This document shows, in pieces, positions 38,958 to 46,566 of a DNA stretch of 64,000 bases (its first letter is position 1; the number at the start of each line of letters is the position of its first letter). Origin of the DNA: DASXRA01 sp036558905 (GTDB lineage: Bacteria; Actinomycetota; Actinomycetes; Mycobacteriales; Jatrophihabitantaceae). The notes beneath the pieces were generated by a model. It was given only the letters and a program-made list of their open reading frames with translations, did not search any database and had not been told where the DNA came from. The stretch covers positions 43,177 through 107,176 of the forward strand of contig DATBER010000029.1 in assembly GCA_036558905.1 (NCBI GenBank), read 5' to 3'. Both the position numbers and the translations under genes were made by a program.

Positions 38958-40238
38958 ATGTCTCGTCCGCGCGCGTCTCGATCCGAGTCCGATTCCTCTG
39001 AGCAACCGACCAGCCGGCGCCGCCGTGTCACACGTCGGGTCGTGGTGCTCGGCCTCTGCGCCGCCGTGGGCGCCGTCGCGACGATGGAACTGCGGCACAC
39101 CTCGACCGCCTCCGCCGACCCGTCCGCGCAGGACTGGCTCCGGCTGCGGATGTGCGAGTCAGGCAACAACTACTCGATCAACACCGGTAACGACCACTAC
39201 GGCGCGTACCAGTTCGACCTGCCCACCTGGCGCAGCGTCGGCGGCACGGGCTACCCGTACCAGGCCTCCCCGGCCGAGCAGGACGCCCGCGCGCTGATCC
39301 TGTACCGGATGCGCGGCTGGCAGCCCTGGCAGTGCGCGAGCATCGTCGGGCTGCGCGAGGACAAGGACGCCGGCTCCGGGCGGATCAGCGACATCAAGGT
39401 CCCCGGCGGCGGCTCGGGCGGGTCGTCGGGCTCGTCCGGGGCCGGCGGCCACACCTGGCCGGGCGTCTACTACTCGCTCGGCGACACCAGCTCGGGCATC
39501 AAGACCTGGCAGCTGCAGATGCGCCACCGGGGCGCGCCGCTGACCGGTACCGGCCAGTTCGGCCCGAACACGCTGGCGGTCGTCAAGGACCTGCAGCGGC
39601 AGAACGGGCTGGCCGCCACCGGGCTGCTCGGCCCCAACACGTGGAACCTGGCCTGGAACGGCAAGTACAAGCACACCGTGGCGGCTCCGAAGCCGGCCCC
39701 GAAACCCAAGCCGAAGCCGAAGCCCAAGCCGGCCAAGCCCGCGCCGAAGCCGAGCAAGCCGGCCGTGGCGCCGAAGTGGACCGCCCCGCAGTACTACTCG
39801 TTCGGCGACACGAGCGCCACGATCAAGGCCTGGCAGCTGCAGATGCGCCACCGCGGCGCGCCGCTGGAGGGCACCGGCCAGTTCGGCGACACGACGCTGT
39901 CCGTGGTCAAGGCGATCCAGCAGCAGAACCATCTGCCGGCGACCGGCATCCTCGGCCCCGCGACCTGGAAGCTGGCCTGGACCGGCAAGTACACCAAGCC
40001 GGCCGTCGTCGCGCCGAAATGGACCGCCCCGCAGTATTACTCGGTCGGCGACAACAGCGCCACGATCAAGGCGTTCCAGCTGCAAATGCGCCACCGGGGC
40101 GCGTCCCTGGAGGGCACCGGGCAGTTCGGGCCGAAGACGCTGGCCGTGGTCAAGCGGATCCAGCAGCTCAACCATCTGCCGGCGACCGGCATCCTCGGGC
40201 CCGCGACCTGGAAGCTGGCCTGGACCGGCGAGTACTGA
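38958..40238 (+). CDS. resuscitation-promoting-factor-like transglycosylase with three peptidoglycan-binding domains
   Basis: This 426-residue exported protein has an Arg-rich N-terminus and signal peptide (VVVLGLCAAVGAVATM, cleavage near SAD). An Rpf/transglycosylase-like domain follows, with catalytic Glu in RMCESGNNYSINTGNDHYGAYQ. Three PG_binding_1 repeats come next (about residues 165-238, 270-345 and 352-426), the first two separated by a KPKPKPKP linker. It should cleave peptidoglycan and stay wall-bound. The ATG at 38958 has GGAAGGA seven bases upstream; a start at 38943 lacks one. The stop is one base from that of convergent trmI. Repeats 2 and 3 are very similar at DNA level. Confidence 0.93.
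   Translation: MSRPRASRSESDSSEQPTSRRRRVTRRVVVLGLCAAVGAVATMELRHTSTASADPSAQDWLRLRMCESGNNYSINTGNDHYGAYQFDLPTWRSVGGTGYPYQASPAEQDARALILYRMRGWQPWQCASIVGLREDKDAGSGRISDIKVPGGGSGGSSGSSGAGGHTWPGVYYSLGDTSSGIKTWQLQMRHRGAPLTGTGQFGPNTLAVVKDLQRQNGLAATGLLGPNTWNLAWNGKYKHTVAAPKPAPKPKPKPKPKPAKPAPKPSKPAVAPKWTAPQYYSFGDTSATIKAWQLQMRHRGAPLEGTGQFGDTTLSVVKAIQQQNHLPATGILGPATWKLAWTGKYTKPAVVAPKWTAPQYYSVGDNSATIKAFQLQMRHRGASLEGTGQFGPKTLAVVKRIQQLNHLPATGILGPATWKLAWTGEY
39769..40236. repeat. duplicated peptidoglycan-binding repeats 2 and 3
   Basis: The segments 39769-39993 and 40012-40236 encode near-identical domains (each ending TWKLAWTG(K/E)Y) and share long identical DNA runs. A third, older copy is at 39451-39669. They arose by in-frame duplication. 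Confidence 0.8.
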
Positions 40239-40239
40239 G

Positions 40240-41073
40240 CTACTCGGTCGCCTTGGCCGGGCGGCGTTGCCGGGCCGGAGCGGTGACGCCCGGCGCCAGC
40301 CGGCGGGCGGTGACGAGGAACGCGGTGTGGCCGATCATCCGGTGCTCGGGCCGCACCGCGAGCCCGACAACGTGCCAGCCCCGGATCAGCGTCTCCCAGG
40401 CCGTCGGCTCGGTGTAGCCGCCGTGCTCGCGCAGCGCCTCGACCAGCCGGGACAGCTGTGTGGTGGTCGCGACGTAGCCGATCAGCACGCCGCCGGGGCG
40501 TAGCGCGTCGGACAGCACCGGCAGTACCACCCACGGCGAGAGCATGTCGAGCACGACCCGGTCGGCCACCTCGTCCGGGCGGTGCTCGGCGACGTCGGCG
40601 ATCCGCAGCGTCCAGTTGTCGGGGCGGGCGCCGTAGAAGGTCTCGACGTTGCGCACCGCGACCTCGGCGTGATCGGGCCGGTTCTCGTAGGAGATGACCC
40701 GGCCGGACGAGCTCACCGCGCGCAGCAGCGAGCAGGTGAGCGCTCCGGAGCCGGCGCCCGCCTCGAGCACGGTCGCGCCCGGGTGGATGTCGCCGAGGCC
40801 GACGATCTGGGCCGCGTCCTTCGGGTAGACGACCGCGGCGCCGCGGGGCATCGACAGCACGAAGTCCGACAGCAGCGGGCGCATCGCGAGGTAGGCGGTG
40901 CCCGACGTCGAGGTGACGACGCTGCCCTCGGGCTGGCCGATCAGCGCGTTGTGCTCGATGGCGCCCCGGTGGGTGTGGAACTGCTTGCCCGACTCGAGGA
41001 CCACCGTGTGCATGCGGCCCTTGGGATCGGTGAGCTGTACCCGCTCGCCGGCCGCGAACGTCAGGTCGCTCAT
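40240..41073 (-). CDS. trmI: tRNA (adenine-58-N1)-methyltransferase TrmI
   Basis: This 277-residue SAM-dependent enzyme methylates A58 in the T-loop of tRNA. An N-terminal beta domain (residues 1-70, FAAGERVQLTDPKGRMHTVVL) precedes the Rossmann fold with VLEAGAGSGALTCSLLRAV (SAM loop near residue 105), ENRPDHAEVAVRN and VLDMLSPW (catalytic region). The ATG at 41073 overlaps the stop of the site-2 protease gene (ATGA), so the two are coupled. The position between the proteasome genes and the RecB-like nuclease is the same as Rv2118c. Confidence 0.96.
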   Translation of the reverse strand: MSDLTFAAGERVQLTDPKGRMHTVVLESGKQFHTHRGAIEHNALIGQPEGSVVTSTSGTAYLAMRPLLSDFVLSMPRGAAVVYPKDAAQIVGLGDIHPGATVLEAGAGSGALTCSLLRAVSSSGRVISYENRPDHAEVAVRNVETFYGARPDNWTLRIADVAEHRPDEVADRVVLDMLSPWVVLPVLSDALRPGGVLIGYVATTTQLSRLVEALREHGGYTEPTAWETLIRGWHVVGLAVRPEHRMIGHTAFLVTARRLAPGVTAPARQRRPAKATE

Positions 41074-42212
41074 GCGGCGGGCCGGCTCAGCTCGGCGAGC
41101 AGGTCCCGGGCCGACAGGATGCCGGCGGCCGACCCGTCCGGGTGGACGACGAGGTACTCGTGGGCCGGCGTGTGCCGCAGCGCGGCGAGCAGGGCGTCGC
41201 CGGTCAGGTCGACGCCCAGCACCATTCCGGGTTCGAGCGGCCGGGCGACGTCGGACACGGGCACCCACGGCCGGCGGTCGAAGGGCACGGCGCCGATGCG
41301 GGTCTCGTCGACGATCGCCTGCGGCTGGTTGGCCGAGTCGATGACCACCAGGCCCCCGGCCCGCGCCTCGCTGGCCCGCCGGATCGCCTCGGACACCGGC
41401 GTGTCGGCGTGAACGAACAGCCCCGGGCGCAGCAGGCGCTGCATGGACAGCCGGGGCAGCCGCTGCTGCATCTCGGCGACGCGCAGCGCCTGGGTGGCGG
41501 CGATCCAGATGAACGCGCCGAGCGCCAGACCGAAGACGGCGGTGCCGAGGCCCCAGTTGACGCCGTCGACGTTGATCAGCACCGAGCCGGCCGCCACGAC
41601 GACGGCCAGCACCCGTCCCGACCACGCGGCGACCCGGGTGCCGGTGAGCCGTGAATGGGTCGCCCCCCACACGCCGGCTCGCAAGGCCCGCCCGCCGTCG
41701 AGCGGCAGACCAGGTAGCAGGTTGAAAACGGCGACCACCAGGTTGCTCCACATCAGCAGGGCGAGCAGGACGGAGAGCACCGTAGCGTCCGGCGCGGCCG
41801 CGAACCCGGCCCAGGCTGCGCCGGCCAGCGCCAGCGAGACGAGCGGTCCGGCCAGCGCGATGAGCACCTCGTCGCGCGGCCGGCGGATCTCGCCCTCGAT
41901 CTCGGAGACGCCGCCGAGCAGGAAGATGACCACCCGGTTCACCGGCTGGCCCAGCACCAGGCTGACGGCGGTGTGGCCGAGCTCGTGCGCGAGCACGCAG
42001 ACCGCCAGCAGCAGGGCGAAGACGAAGGCGAAAAGGTAGGACACCGGTCGGCTGATGCCGTCGACCAGGTCGTAGATGATGCTGTTGTAGGTGATGGTGA
42101 TGAGCGTCGCAATCAGCACCCAGGACGGGGCGAAGTAGAGCGGCACGCCGCGGAAGCTGCCGACCGGCAGCAGCCGGCCGGCCGCGTTCATCGGCGGACG
42201 ATTCGAACTCAT
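41070..42212 (-). CDS. site-2 protease family (M50) with CBS pair
   Basis: This 380-residue membrane metalloprotease has HELGH (zinc-binding His and catalytic Glu, near residues 76-80) in a membrane helix and the third ligand in NLLPGLPLDGGRALR. Two cytoplasmic CBS motifs fill the C-terminus (about 245-375), suggesting regulation by an adenosyl ligand. Such enzymes cut transmembrane substrates, for example anti-sigma factors; the RslA-like protein in this window is only a conceivable substrate. The ATG at 42212 lies eight bases after TAGCAT (complement of 42221-42226). It is divergent from lepB. Confidence 0.94.
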   Translation of the reverse strand: MSSNRPPMNAAGRLLPVGSFRGVPLYFAPSWVLIATLITITYNSIIYDLVDGISRPVSYLFAFVFALLLAVCVLAHELGHTAVSLVLGQPVNRVVIFLLGGVSEIEGEIRRPRDEVLIALAGPLVSLALAGAAWAGFAAAPDATVLSVLLALLMWSNLVVAVFNLLPGLPLDGGRALRAGVWGATHSRLTGTRVAAWSGRVLAVVVAAGSVLINVDGVNWGLGTAVFGLALGAFIWIAATQALRVAEMQQRLPRLSMQRLLRPGLFVHADTPVSEAIRRASEARAGGLVVIDSANQPQAIVDETRIGAVPFDRRPWVPVSDVARPLEPGMVLGVDLTGDALLAALRHTPAHEYLVVHPDGSAAGILSARDLLAELSRPAA

Positions 42213-42220
42213 CCTCAGCG

Positions 42221-42226
42221 ATGCTA
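42221..42226 (-). promoter_or_regulatory. -10 element of the site-2 protease - trmI operon
   Basis: TAGCAT on the minus strand ends eight bases before the ATG at 42212. It overlaps an ATG that would be an extended lepB start, which argues against that longer lepB. Confidence 0.45.
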
Positions 42227-42249
42227 CGGCGCCTCATGGTGAGCCGGGT

Positions 42250-42255
42250 TAGCGT
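42250..42255 (+). promoter_or_regulatory. -10 element of lepB
   Basis: TAGCGT lies seven bases before the GTG at 42263. This leaderless spacing decides the lepB start. Confidence 0.5.
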
Positions 42256-42262
42256 ACGGAGC

Positions 42263-43087
42263 GTGAGCGACAGCGACGATCTGCGGAGCCGTATCGAGGC
42301 CCAGATCGCCGCACGCCGCGAGGCGGCGCGCAACGCCCGCGGACTGGACTCGGCCGGGCGCCGAGCGGCCGAGACTTCGCCGGGTCCGCCGGGTCCGCCT
42401 GGTCCGCCGGTGCCGCCCGGCCCGCCGTACCGGCCCGTCTCGCCGCTGGACGAGACACAGATCATCGAGGCGATACCGCCCGACGACCGCGGCGAGATCC
42501 CGCATCCGCAGCGGCGCCGGCACCGGCGGAGGCGGCGCGGCTCCGCGATCCGCCAGTTCGCGTTCCCGATCCGGTTGCTGGTTCTGGTCGTCGTCGCCGG
42601 GCTGCTGGCGCTCGGGCTGCGCGCGTTCGTGGTCGAGCCGTTCTGGATCCCGTCCGAGTCGATGGAACCGACCCTGCACGGCTGCTCGGGCTGCAACAAC
42701 GACCGGCTGCTTGTCGACAAGTTGTCTTATCACCTGCACGCCGTCCACCGCGGCGACGTCGTCGTGTTCCACCGTCCGCCGGGTGTCGAGGCGGCCGAGA
42801 GCGTGCTGATCAAGCGGGTCATCGGGCTGCCCGGCGAGACGGTGAGCGGGCACGACGGCAAGGTCTGGATCGGCAGCCGGCCGCTGGAGGAGTCCTACGT
42901 CAACCCGGTGTGCCACGGCACAGCCGATTTCAGTCCGGTGCGGGTGCCCGCCGGGCGCTACTTCATGATGGGCGACAACCGCTGCGACTCGAACGACAGC
43001 CGGGTGTTCGGGCCCATCCCGAAATCGTCGATCATCGGCCGGGCGTTCCTCATCATCTGGCCGTTAAGCCGCATCCATTGGCTGTGA
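42263..43087 (+). CDS. lepB: signal peptidase I
   Basis: This 274-residue membrane serine protease removes Sec and Tat signal peptides. A charged cytoplasmic N-terminus carries a collagen-like Pro/Gly stretch (PGPPGPPGPP, residues about 38-55) and an Arg-rich block. One membrane helix follows (about 99-120), then the catalytic Ser in PSESMEPTL and Lys in LIKRVIGLPGE, and the GDNRCDSNDSR box. Two extra Cys pairs (HGCSGC and the NRC/NPVC cysteines) are typical of actinobacterial enzymes. The GTG at 42263 is supported by TAGCGT seven bases upstream; in-frame ATGs at 42221 and 42236 are alternatives. Confidence 0.92.
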   Translation: MSDSDDLRSRIEAQIAARREAARNARGLDSAGRRAAETSPGPPGPPGPPVPPGPPYRPVSPLDETQIIEAIPPDDRGEIPHPQRRRHRRRRRGSAIRQFAFPIRLLVLVVVAGLLALGLRAFVVEPFWIPSESMEPTLHGCSGCNNDRLLVDKLSYHLHAVHRGDVVVFHRPPGVEAAESVLIKRVIGLPGETVSGHDGKVWIGSRPLEESYVNPVCHGTADFSPVRVPAGRYFMMGDNRCDSNDSRVFGPIPKSSIIGRAFLIIWPLSRIHWL

Positions 43088-43107
43088 CGGGCCGCGCCTG
43101 CCAGAAA

Positions 43108-43130
43108 TTGTCAGGAGACGGTTCTACTGT
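43108..43130 (+). promoter_or_regulatory. PafBC-type (RecA-NDp) damage promoter of the RecB-like gene
   Basis: TTGTCA-GGA (43108-43116), eight bases, and TACTGT (43125-43130) fit the RecA-NDp consensus TTGTCRgtg-N8-TAnnnT in core and spacing. That promoter is recognised with PafBC. The ATG at 43137 follows six bases later. Confidence 0.65.
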
Positions 43131-43136
43131 CTGGAC

Positions 43137-44042
43137 ATGACCGAGACGGTGGTGGCGACCAGCATGGCGACTCTGCCCGACGCCGTGGTCGGGTCGCTGT
43201 CCCCGTCCCGTGCGTCGGACTTCAAGACCTGCCCGCTGCTGTACCGGTTCCGCACGATCGACCGGCTGCCCGAGGCACCGTCCCAGGCGGCGGCGCGCGG
43301 CACCGTGGTACACGCGGTGCTCGAGCGGCTGTTCGACCTGCCGCCGCGCGAGCGCACCCTGGCCGCCGCCCAGCAGCTCGTCGACCCGGCCTGGCGCGGG
43401 CTGCTCGACGAGGCGCCCGAGCTGGCCGGGCTGTTCGCCGACGACGACCCCGAGGGTTCGGAACTGGCGGCCTGGCTCGACTCGGCGCGTGACCTGGTCG
43501 AGAGCTACTTCGCCATCGAGGATCCGGCCCGGCTCGAACCGGCCGCGCGCGAGCAGTTGGTCGAGACGGTGGTCGACGGGTTGCGGCTGCGCGGTTACGT
43601 CGACCGCCTGGACGTCTCGCCGGCCGGCGACGTGCGCGTGGTCGACTACAAGACGGGCACCATCCCGCGTGAGGCGTTCGAGGCCAAGGCGCTGTTCCAG
43701 ATGAAGTTCTACGCGCTCGTCCTGTGGCGTACCCGCGGCGTCGTGCCGCGCCAGCTCAAGCTCATCTACCTGTCCGATCGCGACACCCTCACCTACTCGC
43801 CCGAGGCCGACGAGCTGGTCCGGTTCGAGCGCACGCTGAAGGCGATCTGGGTGGCCATCGCCCGGGCCACCGAGCGGGCTGACTTCCGCCCGAACCCCAG
43901 CCGGCTGTGCGACTGGTGCGACCATCAGGCCCGCTGCCCGGCGTTCGGCGGCACTCCCCCGCCGTTCCCCGAGGACGCGCTGACCCGCATCGACCGCGAC
44001 CGGCGCGAGGCGCCCAAGCCGGCCGTCGAGCCCGAGCTCTGA
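43137..44042 (+). CDS. RecB-family PD-(D/E)XK exonuclease with Fe-S type cysteines
   Basis: This 301-residue nuclease has SPSRASDFKTCPLLYRF at the start, GTVVHAVLERLFD, RGYVDRLD and the catalytic VVDYKTG (Asp and Lys), and QMKFYALVLW. The C-terminal SRLCDWCDHQARCPAF provides three Cys which, with the Cys in KTCPLL, make the four-Cys set of Cas4/AddB-like iron-sulfur nucleases. No helicase domain is attached. It corresponds in place to Rv2119. The ATG at 43137 follows a PafBC-type promoter and is leaderless, so DNA-damage induction is predicted. Confidence 0.93.
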   Translation: MTETVVATSMATLPDAVVGSLSPSRASDFKTCPLLYRFRTIDRLPEAPSQAAARGTVVHAVLERLFDLPPRERTLAAAQQLVDPAWRGLLDEAPELAGLFADDDPEGSELAAWLDSARDLVESYFAIEDPARLEPAAREQLVETVVDGLRLRGYVDRLDVSPAGDVRVVDYKTGTIPREAFEAKALFQMKFYALVLWRTRGVVPRQLKLIYLSDRDTLTYSPEADELVRFERTLKAIWVAIARATERADFRPNPSRLCDWCDHQARCPAFGGTPPPFPEDALTRIDRDRREAPKPAVEPEL

Positions 44043-44156
44043 CCAGCCGGCTGTGCTCCGGCTCGGGCCCGGCGAACGGCCCGGACGCCGCCGTGCGCCA
44101 CGCCCGACTTGGTGTTCTTGAGGAACTTGTGGAGCCTCGGGCGCACACTGCAACGT

Positions 44157-44819
44157 ATGGCAGCCGATGACGGGCAGGAGGAGACCCCTCCGGCGATCGT
44201 CACGCTCGCGGCCCAGGTCGACGAGCTGCGGGCTCGCGTGCAGCGCATGCACGCCGAGCTGCACCGGGACACGGGTCCGGGTGACGGCGACGAGTCCGGT
44301 CGGCGGGCCGTCCGCCAGGCCGCGGTGAAGGCGATGGGCGCGGCGACGCTGGAGCTGCTCGACGCGCAGTCGCGATTGCGGGCGATGCGGGTGGCCTATC
44401 GGCAGCAGCAGGTGGCCGATCTGCTCGAGCAGGACCGTCGCCGCGAACGGCAGCGGCTGTGGCAGCTCACCGGCGCAGTGGCGCTGGCCGGAGCGATCGT
44501 GGTGGTCCTCGCCGTGACCGGGGCGATCGCGTCGACGCGGCTGGCGATCGGCGTTCCGGTGCTGGTCGCGGCGGCGCTGATGGCGATTTCGATGATGTCC
44601 TGGGTGGCCCGTGACGCCGGGTCGCACACCCTGGACCTGCGCAAGGCCGTGGTCGTCGCGGTGCTGGCCCTGATCGCCCTCATCGGCGCGGTGTCCTGGC
44701 GCCCACTCGGTTACGCCTGCCTGCTCGCGATCGTCGTCGCGGCGATTCCGGTGGTGTCCGCCGTACGGGCCCGCCGCCAGCGCGCGGCCGAGTCGGACGG
44801 AGGGCGCCGCCTTGGATGA
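44157..44819 (+). CDS. membrane protein with cytoplasmic coiled coil, unknown function
   Basis: This 220-residue protein has an N-terminal helical, charged part (residues 1-100, probably coiled coil: AAQVDELRARVQRMHAEL, DAQSRLRAMRVAYRQQQ) and three to four hydrophobic helices (about 103-125, 128-148, 165-182 and 185-203). No family is recognised. The ATG at 44157 is chosen at the start of the charged region, but neither a ribosome-binding site nor a -10 is clear; a GTG at 44109 would add 16 residues. It overlaps the next gene by 8 bp, so the two form an operon. A 114-bp gap separates it from the RecB-like gene. Confidence 0.7.
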   Translation: MAADDGQEETPPAIVTLAAQVDELRARVQRMHAELHRDTGPGDGDESGRRAVRQAAVKAMGAATLELLDAQSRLRAMRVAYRQQQVADLLEQDRRRERQRLWQLTGAVALAGAIVVVLAVTGAIASTRLAIGVPVLVAAALMAISMMSWVARDAGSHTLDLRKAVVVAVLALIALIGAVSWRPLGYACLLAIVVAAIPVVSAVRARRQRAAESDGGRRLG

Positions 44820-45657
44820 CCCGACCCCGTCCGGCGAACAGCAGGACACGGTGCGCCTGGATCTGCCCTATCTCGACTCCGAGCTGTCCACCCTGCGCAC
44901 CGACATCAATGAGCTGCTGCGCTCGGCCCGGCTCATCGCGCAGAAGGTCGACTGGCTGATGGCCAACGCGCTGATCACCGCCGACGCGCCGATCTGCGAT
45001 CTCGACGGAGACGTCGACGAGGCAATGGCCGAGCTCGCCGCCCGGGTCGAACGCGGCGAACGGTTCCAGGACCAACTGCTGGAGGACGCGGCTCGCAAAG
45101 AACTGAAGGTGGCCGTCGACCGGCACTGGGAGTGGGGCCGCAAGCTCGAGCGCGGCCAGGCCAAGGCCATGTCGCTGAGCGAGGCGATCGTCGGCCCGGA
45201 CGAGTCGGCCGCGGTGCGCGCCGCCGAAGAGTTCCCGGCCGCGTGGCAGGCCCTGGCCGACCTGGAGCAGGAAGGGCCCCGGCTCGAGAACGCCGCGCGG
45301 GTGGCCCAGGAGCGCCTCGATGCCGACGACGTGGTCCGCCGTGATCACGGCAAGGACATCGCGGCGGTGGGCCAGGCCTGGCAGGAACTGAGCGGGAAGC
45401 TGCACGCGGTGATCGACTCGGGCGTCGCCCAGCACGCGCTCTTCCCGGCCTGGTTCCGCGACACCCTGGGACTGGCCCCGCCGGCCGACGCGCCGACCCG
45501 CTGGTTCGAGCTGGCCACCGAGATCCTGGCCTACCGGATCACCTACCACGTAGACAGCGAGGACTCACCGCTGGGCGATCCGCCGCCCGGTGACGCGTCG
45601 ACCCGGCGTCGCGCGTGGCATCAGCGGCTGCGCGCCGGTCTGGCCCGCCTCACCTGA
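44812..45657 (+). CDS. conserved hypothetical helical protein
   Basis: This 281-residue soluble protein is largely alpha-helical and acidic, with heptad-like stretches (LDSELSTLRTDINELLRSARLIAQKVDWL, shown only in part by composition) and no signal peptide or membrane helix. I do not recognise a domain. The TTG at 44812 (TTGGATGA junction) overlaps the preceding membrane-protein gene by 8 bp, so the two products are probably made together and may form a complex. Its stop codon is the first part of an inverted repeat at 45657-45738. Confidence 0.7.
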   Translation: MDDPTPSGEQQDTVRLDLPYLDSELSTLRTDINELLRSARLIAQKVDWLMANALITADAPICDLDGDVDEAMAELAARVERGERFQDQLLEDAARKELKVAVDRHWEWGRKLERGQAKAMSLSEAIVGPDESAAVRAAEEFPAAWQALADLEQEGPRLENAARVAQERLDADDVVRRDHGKDIAAVGQAWQELSGKLHAVIDSGVAQHALFPAWFRDTLGLAPPADAPTRWFELATEILAYRITYHVDSEDSPLGDPPPGDASTRRRAWHQRLRAGLARLT

Positions 45658-45738
45658 GAGGTCGCGCGGATAGGACTGCTGGGCTCGCGACGCCCGGGCA
45701 CGCCCTCGCTGATCCAATGCCCTACCCGCGCGACCTCT
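45657..45738. terminator. long inverted repeat after the unknown-gene operon
   Basis: Arms at 45657-45674 and 45721-45738 are 18 bp with one internal mismatch, starting on the last base of the preceding stop codon. A 46-base GC-rich loop separates them. It is a likely terminator or intergenic repeat. The rest of the gap to 45924 holds several TCATGAT-like repeats (45830-45875) and the promoter region of the secreted-protein gene. Confidence 0.55.
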
Positions 45739-45924
45739 GAGCACTTCACGCCGATCGCATAAGCGTTCCCGCGGTGATCGGCAATCAACAGCCGGCCTGT
45801 ATTTCTCGCGCTAACCCGGGCGCCTCACCAAGATCATATGACTCTGGACACTCATGATCATTTCCCTCATGATGTTGCTCCGTAGGGCTAATTCGACACA
45901 CGGGGGCAGCCAAGGAGGCAGTCC

Positions 45925-46485
45925 ATGTACCGTCGCATTACATCCCTGCTTGCCGCTTCCACGTTGGTAGCGGGCCTGGTCGTCGGGGTCCCGGCGGCGC
46001 AGTCCTTCCCGGTCGATCGCGATGGGGCGGACACCGGACGAGCGGCAGCGACCGCGAGCCGGCCGGCGCCGGATCCGCAGAAGTTGATCACGCTGCTGTC
46101 CCAGGTCGAGAGCCGCGTCAAGCAGGCGCAGCACGACAGCAAGATCTCCCCTCAGGACCTGGGCGGCCTGACCGGTCTGCTGGGTGGCATCGAGGCCACG
46201 GTGCTGTCGCTGCTGAACACGTTGACGTCCACGTTGGGCCTGCCGTCGCTGCCGGGCCTGCCCGGGGTTCCGGGAGTACCGGCCGCCGACCAGCTCGAGA
46301 AGACGGTCGACGACGCGATCGCCAAGATGGCACCGGCTGACCTGGGCGGGCTGGCCGGGTTGCTGGCCGGCCTCGAGGCCACGGTGCTGTCGCTGCTGAA
46401 CACGTTGACGTCCACGTTGGGCCTGCCGCCGCTGCCAGGCCTGCCGCCGCTGCCGAGTGCTCCCTCCGGGGGGTCGGGATCCTGA
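45925..46485 (+). CDS. secreted Leu/Pro-rich protein with internal duplication
   Basis: This 186-residue protein has a signal peptide (SLLAASTLVAGLVVGVPAAQS, cleavage near residue 27, cited as a stretch of the N-terminal 30) and an Ala/Pro-rich spacer. Two similar units follow, each with DLGGL(T/A)GLL and EATVLSLLNTLTSTLGLP, then Pro/Leu runs and a Gly/Ser tail. The units are encoded by identical 56-bp DNA segments. AAGGAGG precedes the ATG. A strong Rho-independent terminator follows, so it is monocistronic. No family is recognised; amphipathic Leu-rich helices could bind lipid or self-associate. Confidence 0.75.
   Translation: MYRRITSLLAASTLVAGLVVGVPAAQSFPVDRDGADTGRAAATASRPAPDPQKLITLLSQVESRVKQAQHDSKISPQDLGGLTGLLGGIEATVLSLLNTLTSTLGLPSLPGLPGVPGVPAADQLEKTVDDAIAKMAPADLGGLAGLLAGLEATVLSLLNTLTSTLGLPPLPGLPPLPSAPSGGSGS
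46190..46428 (+). repeat. 56-bp perfect direct repeat in the secreted-protein gene
   Basis: Positions 46190-46245 and 46373-46428 are identical. The 183-bp offset is 61 codons, so the duplication is in frame. Identity at every third base suggests a recent duplication or gene conversion. Confidence 0.9.
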
Positions 46486-46521
46486 CAGCGTTCCCAGACG
46501 CTGAGTAGCAGGTCAGCGTCG

Positions 46522-46565
46522 GGCAGGTCGCGAGGCAGCAACTGGCCTCGCGACCTGCCTTGTTT
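46522..46565 (+). terminator. strong Rho-independent terminator
   Basis: A perfect 15-bp GC-rich stem (46522-46536 with 46545-46559) with an 8-base loop is followed by TTGTTT. It ends the secreted-protein transcript. The minus-strand gene beyond also stops here, at 46567. Confidence 0.85.
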
Positions 46566-46566
46566 C

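Noticed and set aside
42221..42262. Longer N-terminus for signal peptidase I
   Set aside because: The ATG at 42221 coincides with the divergent gene's -10, and TAGCGT at 42250-42255 places the transcript start at GTG 42263.
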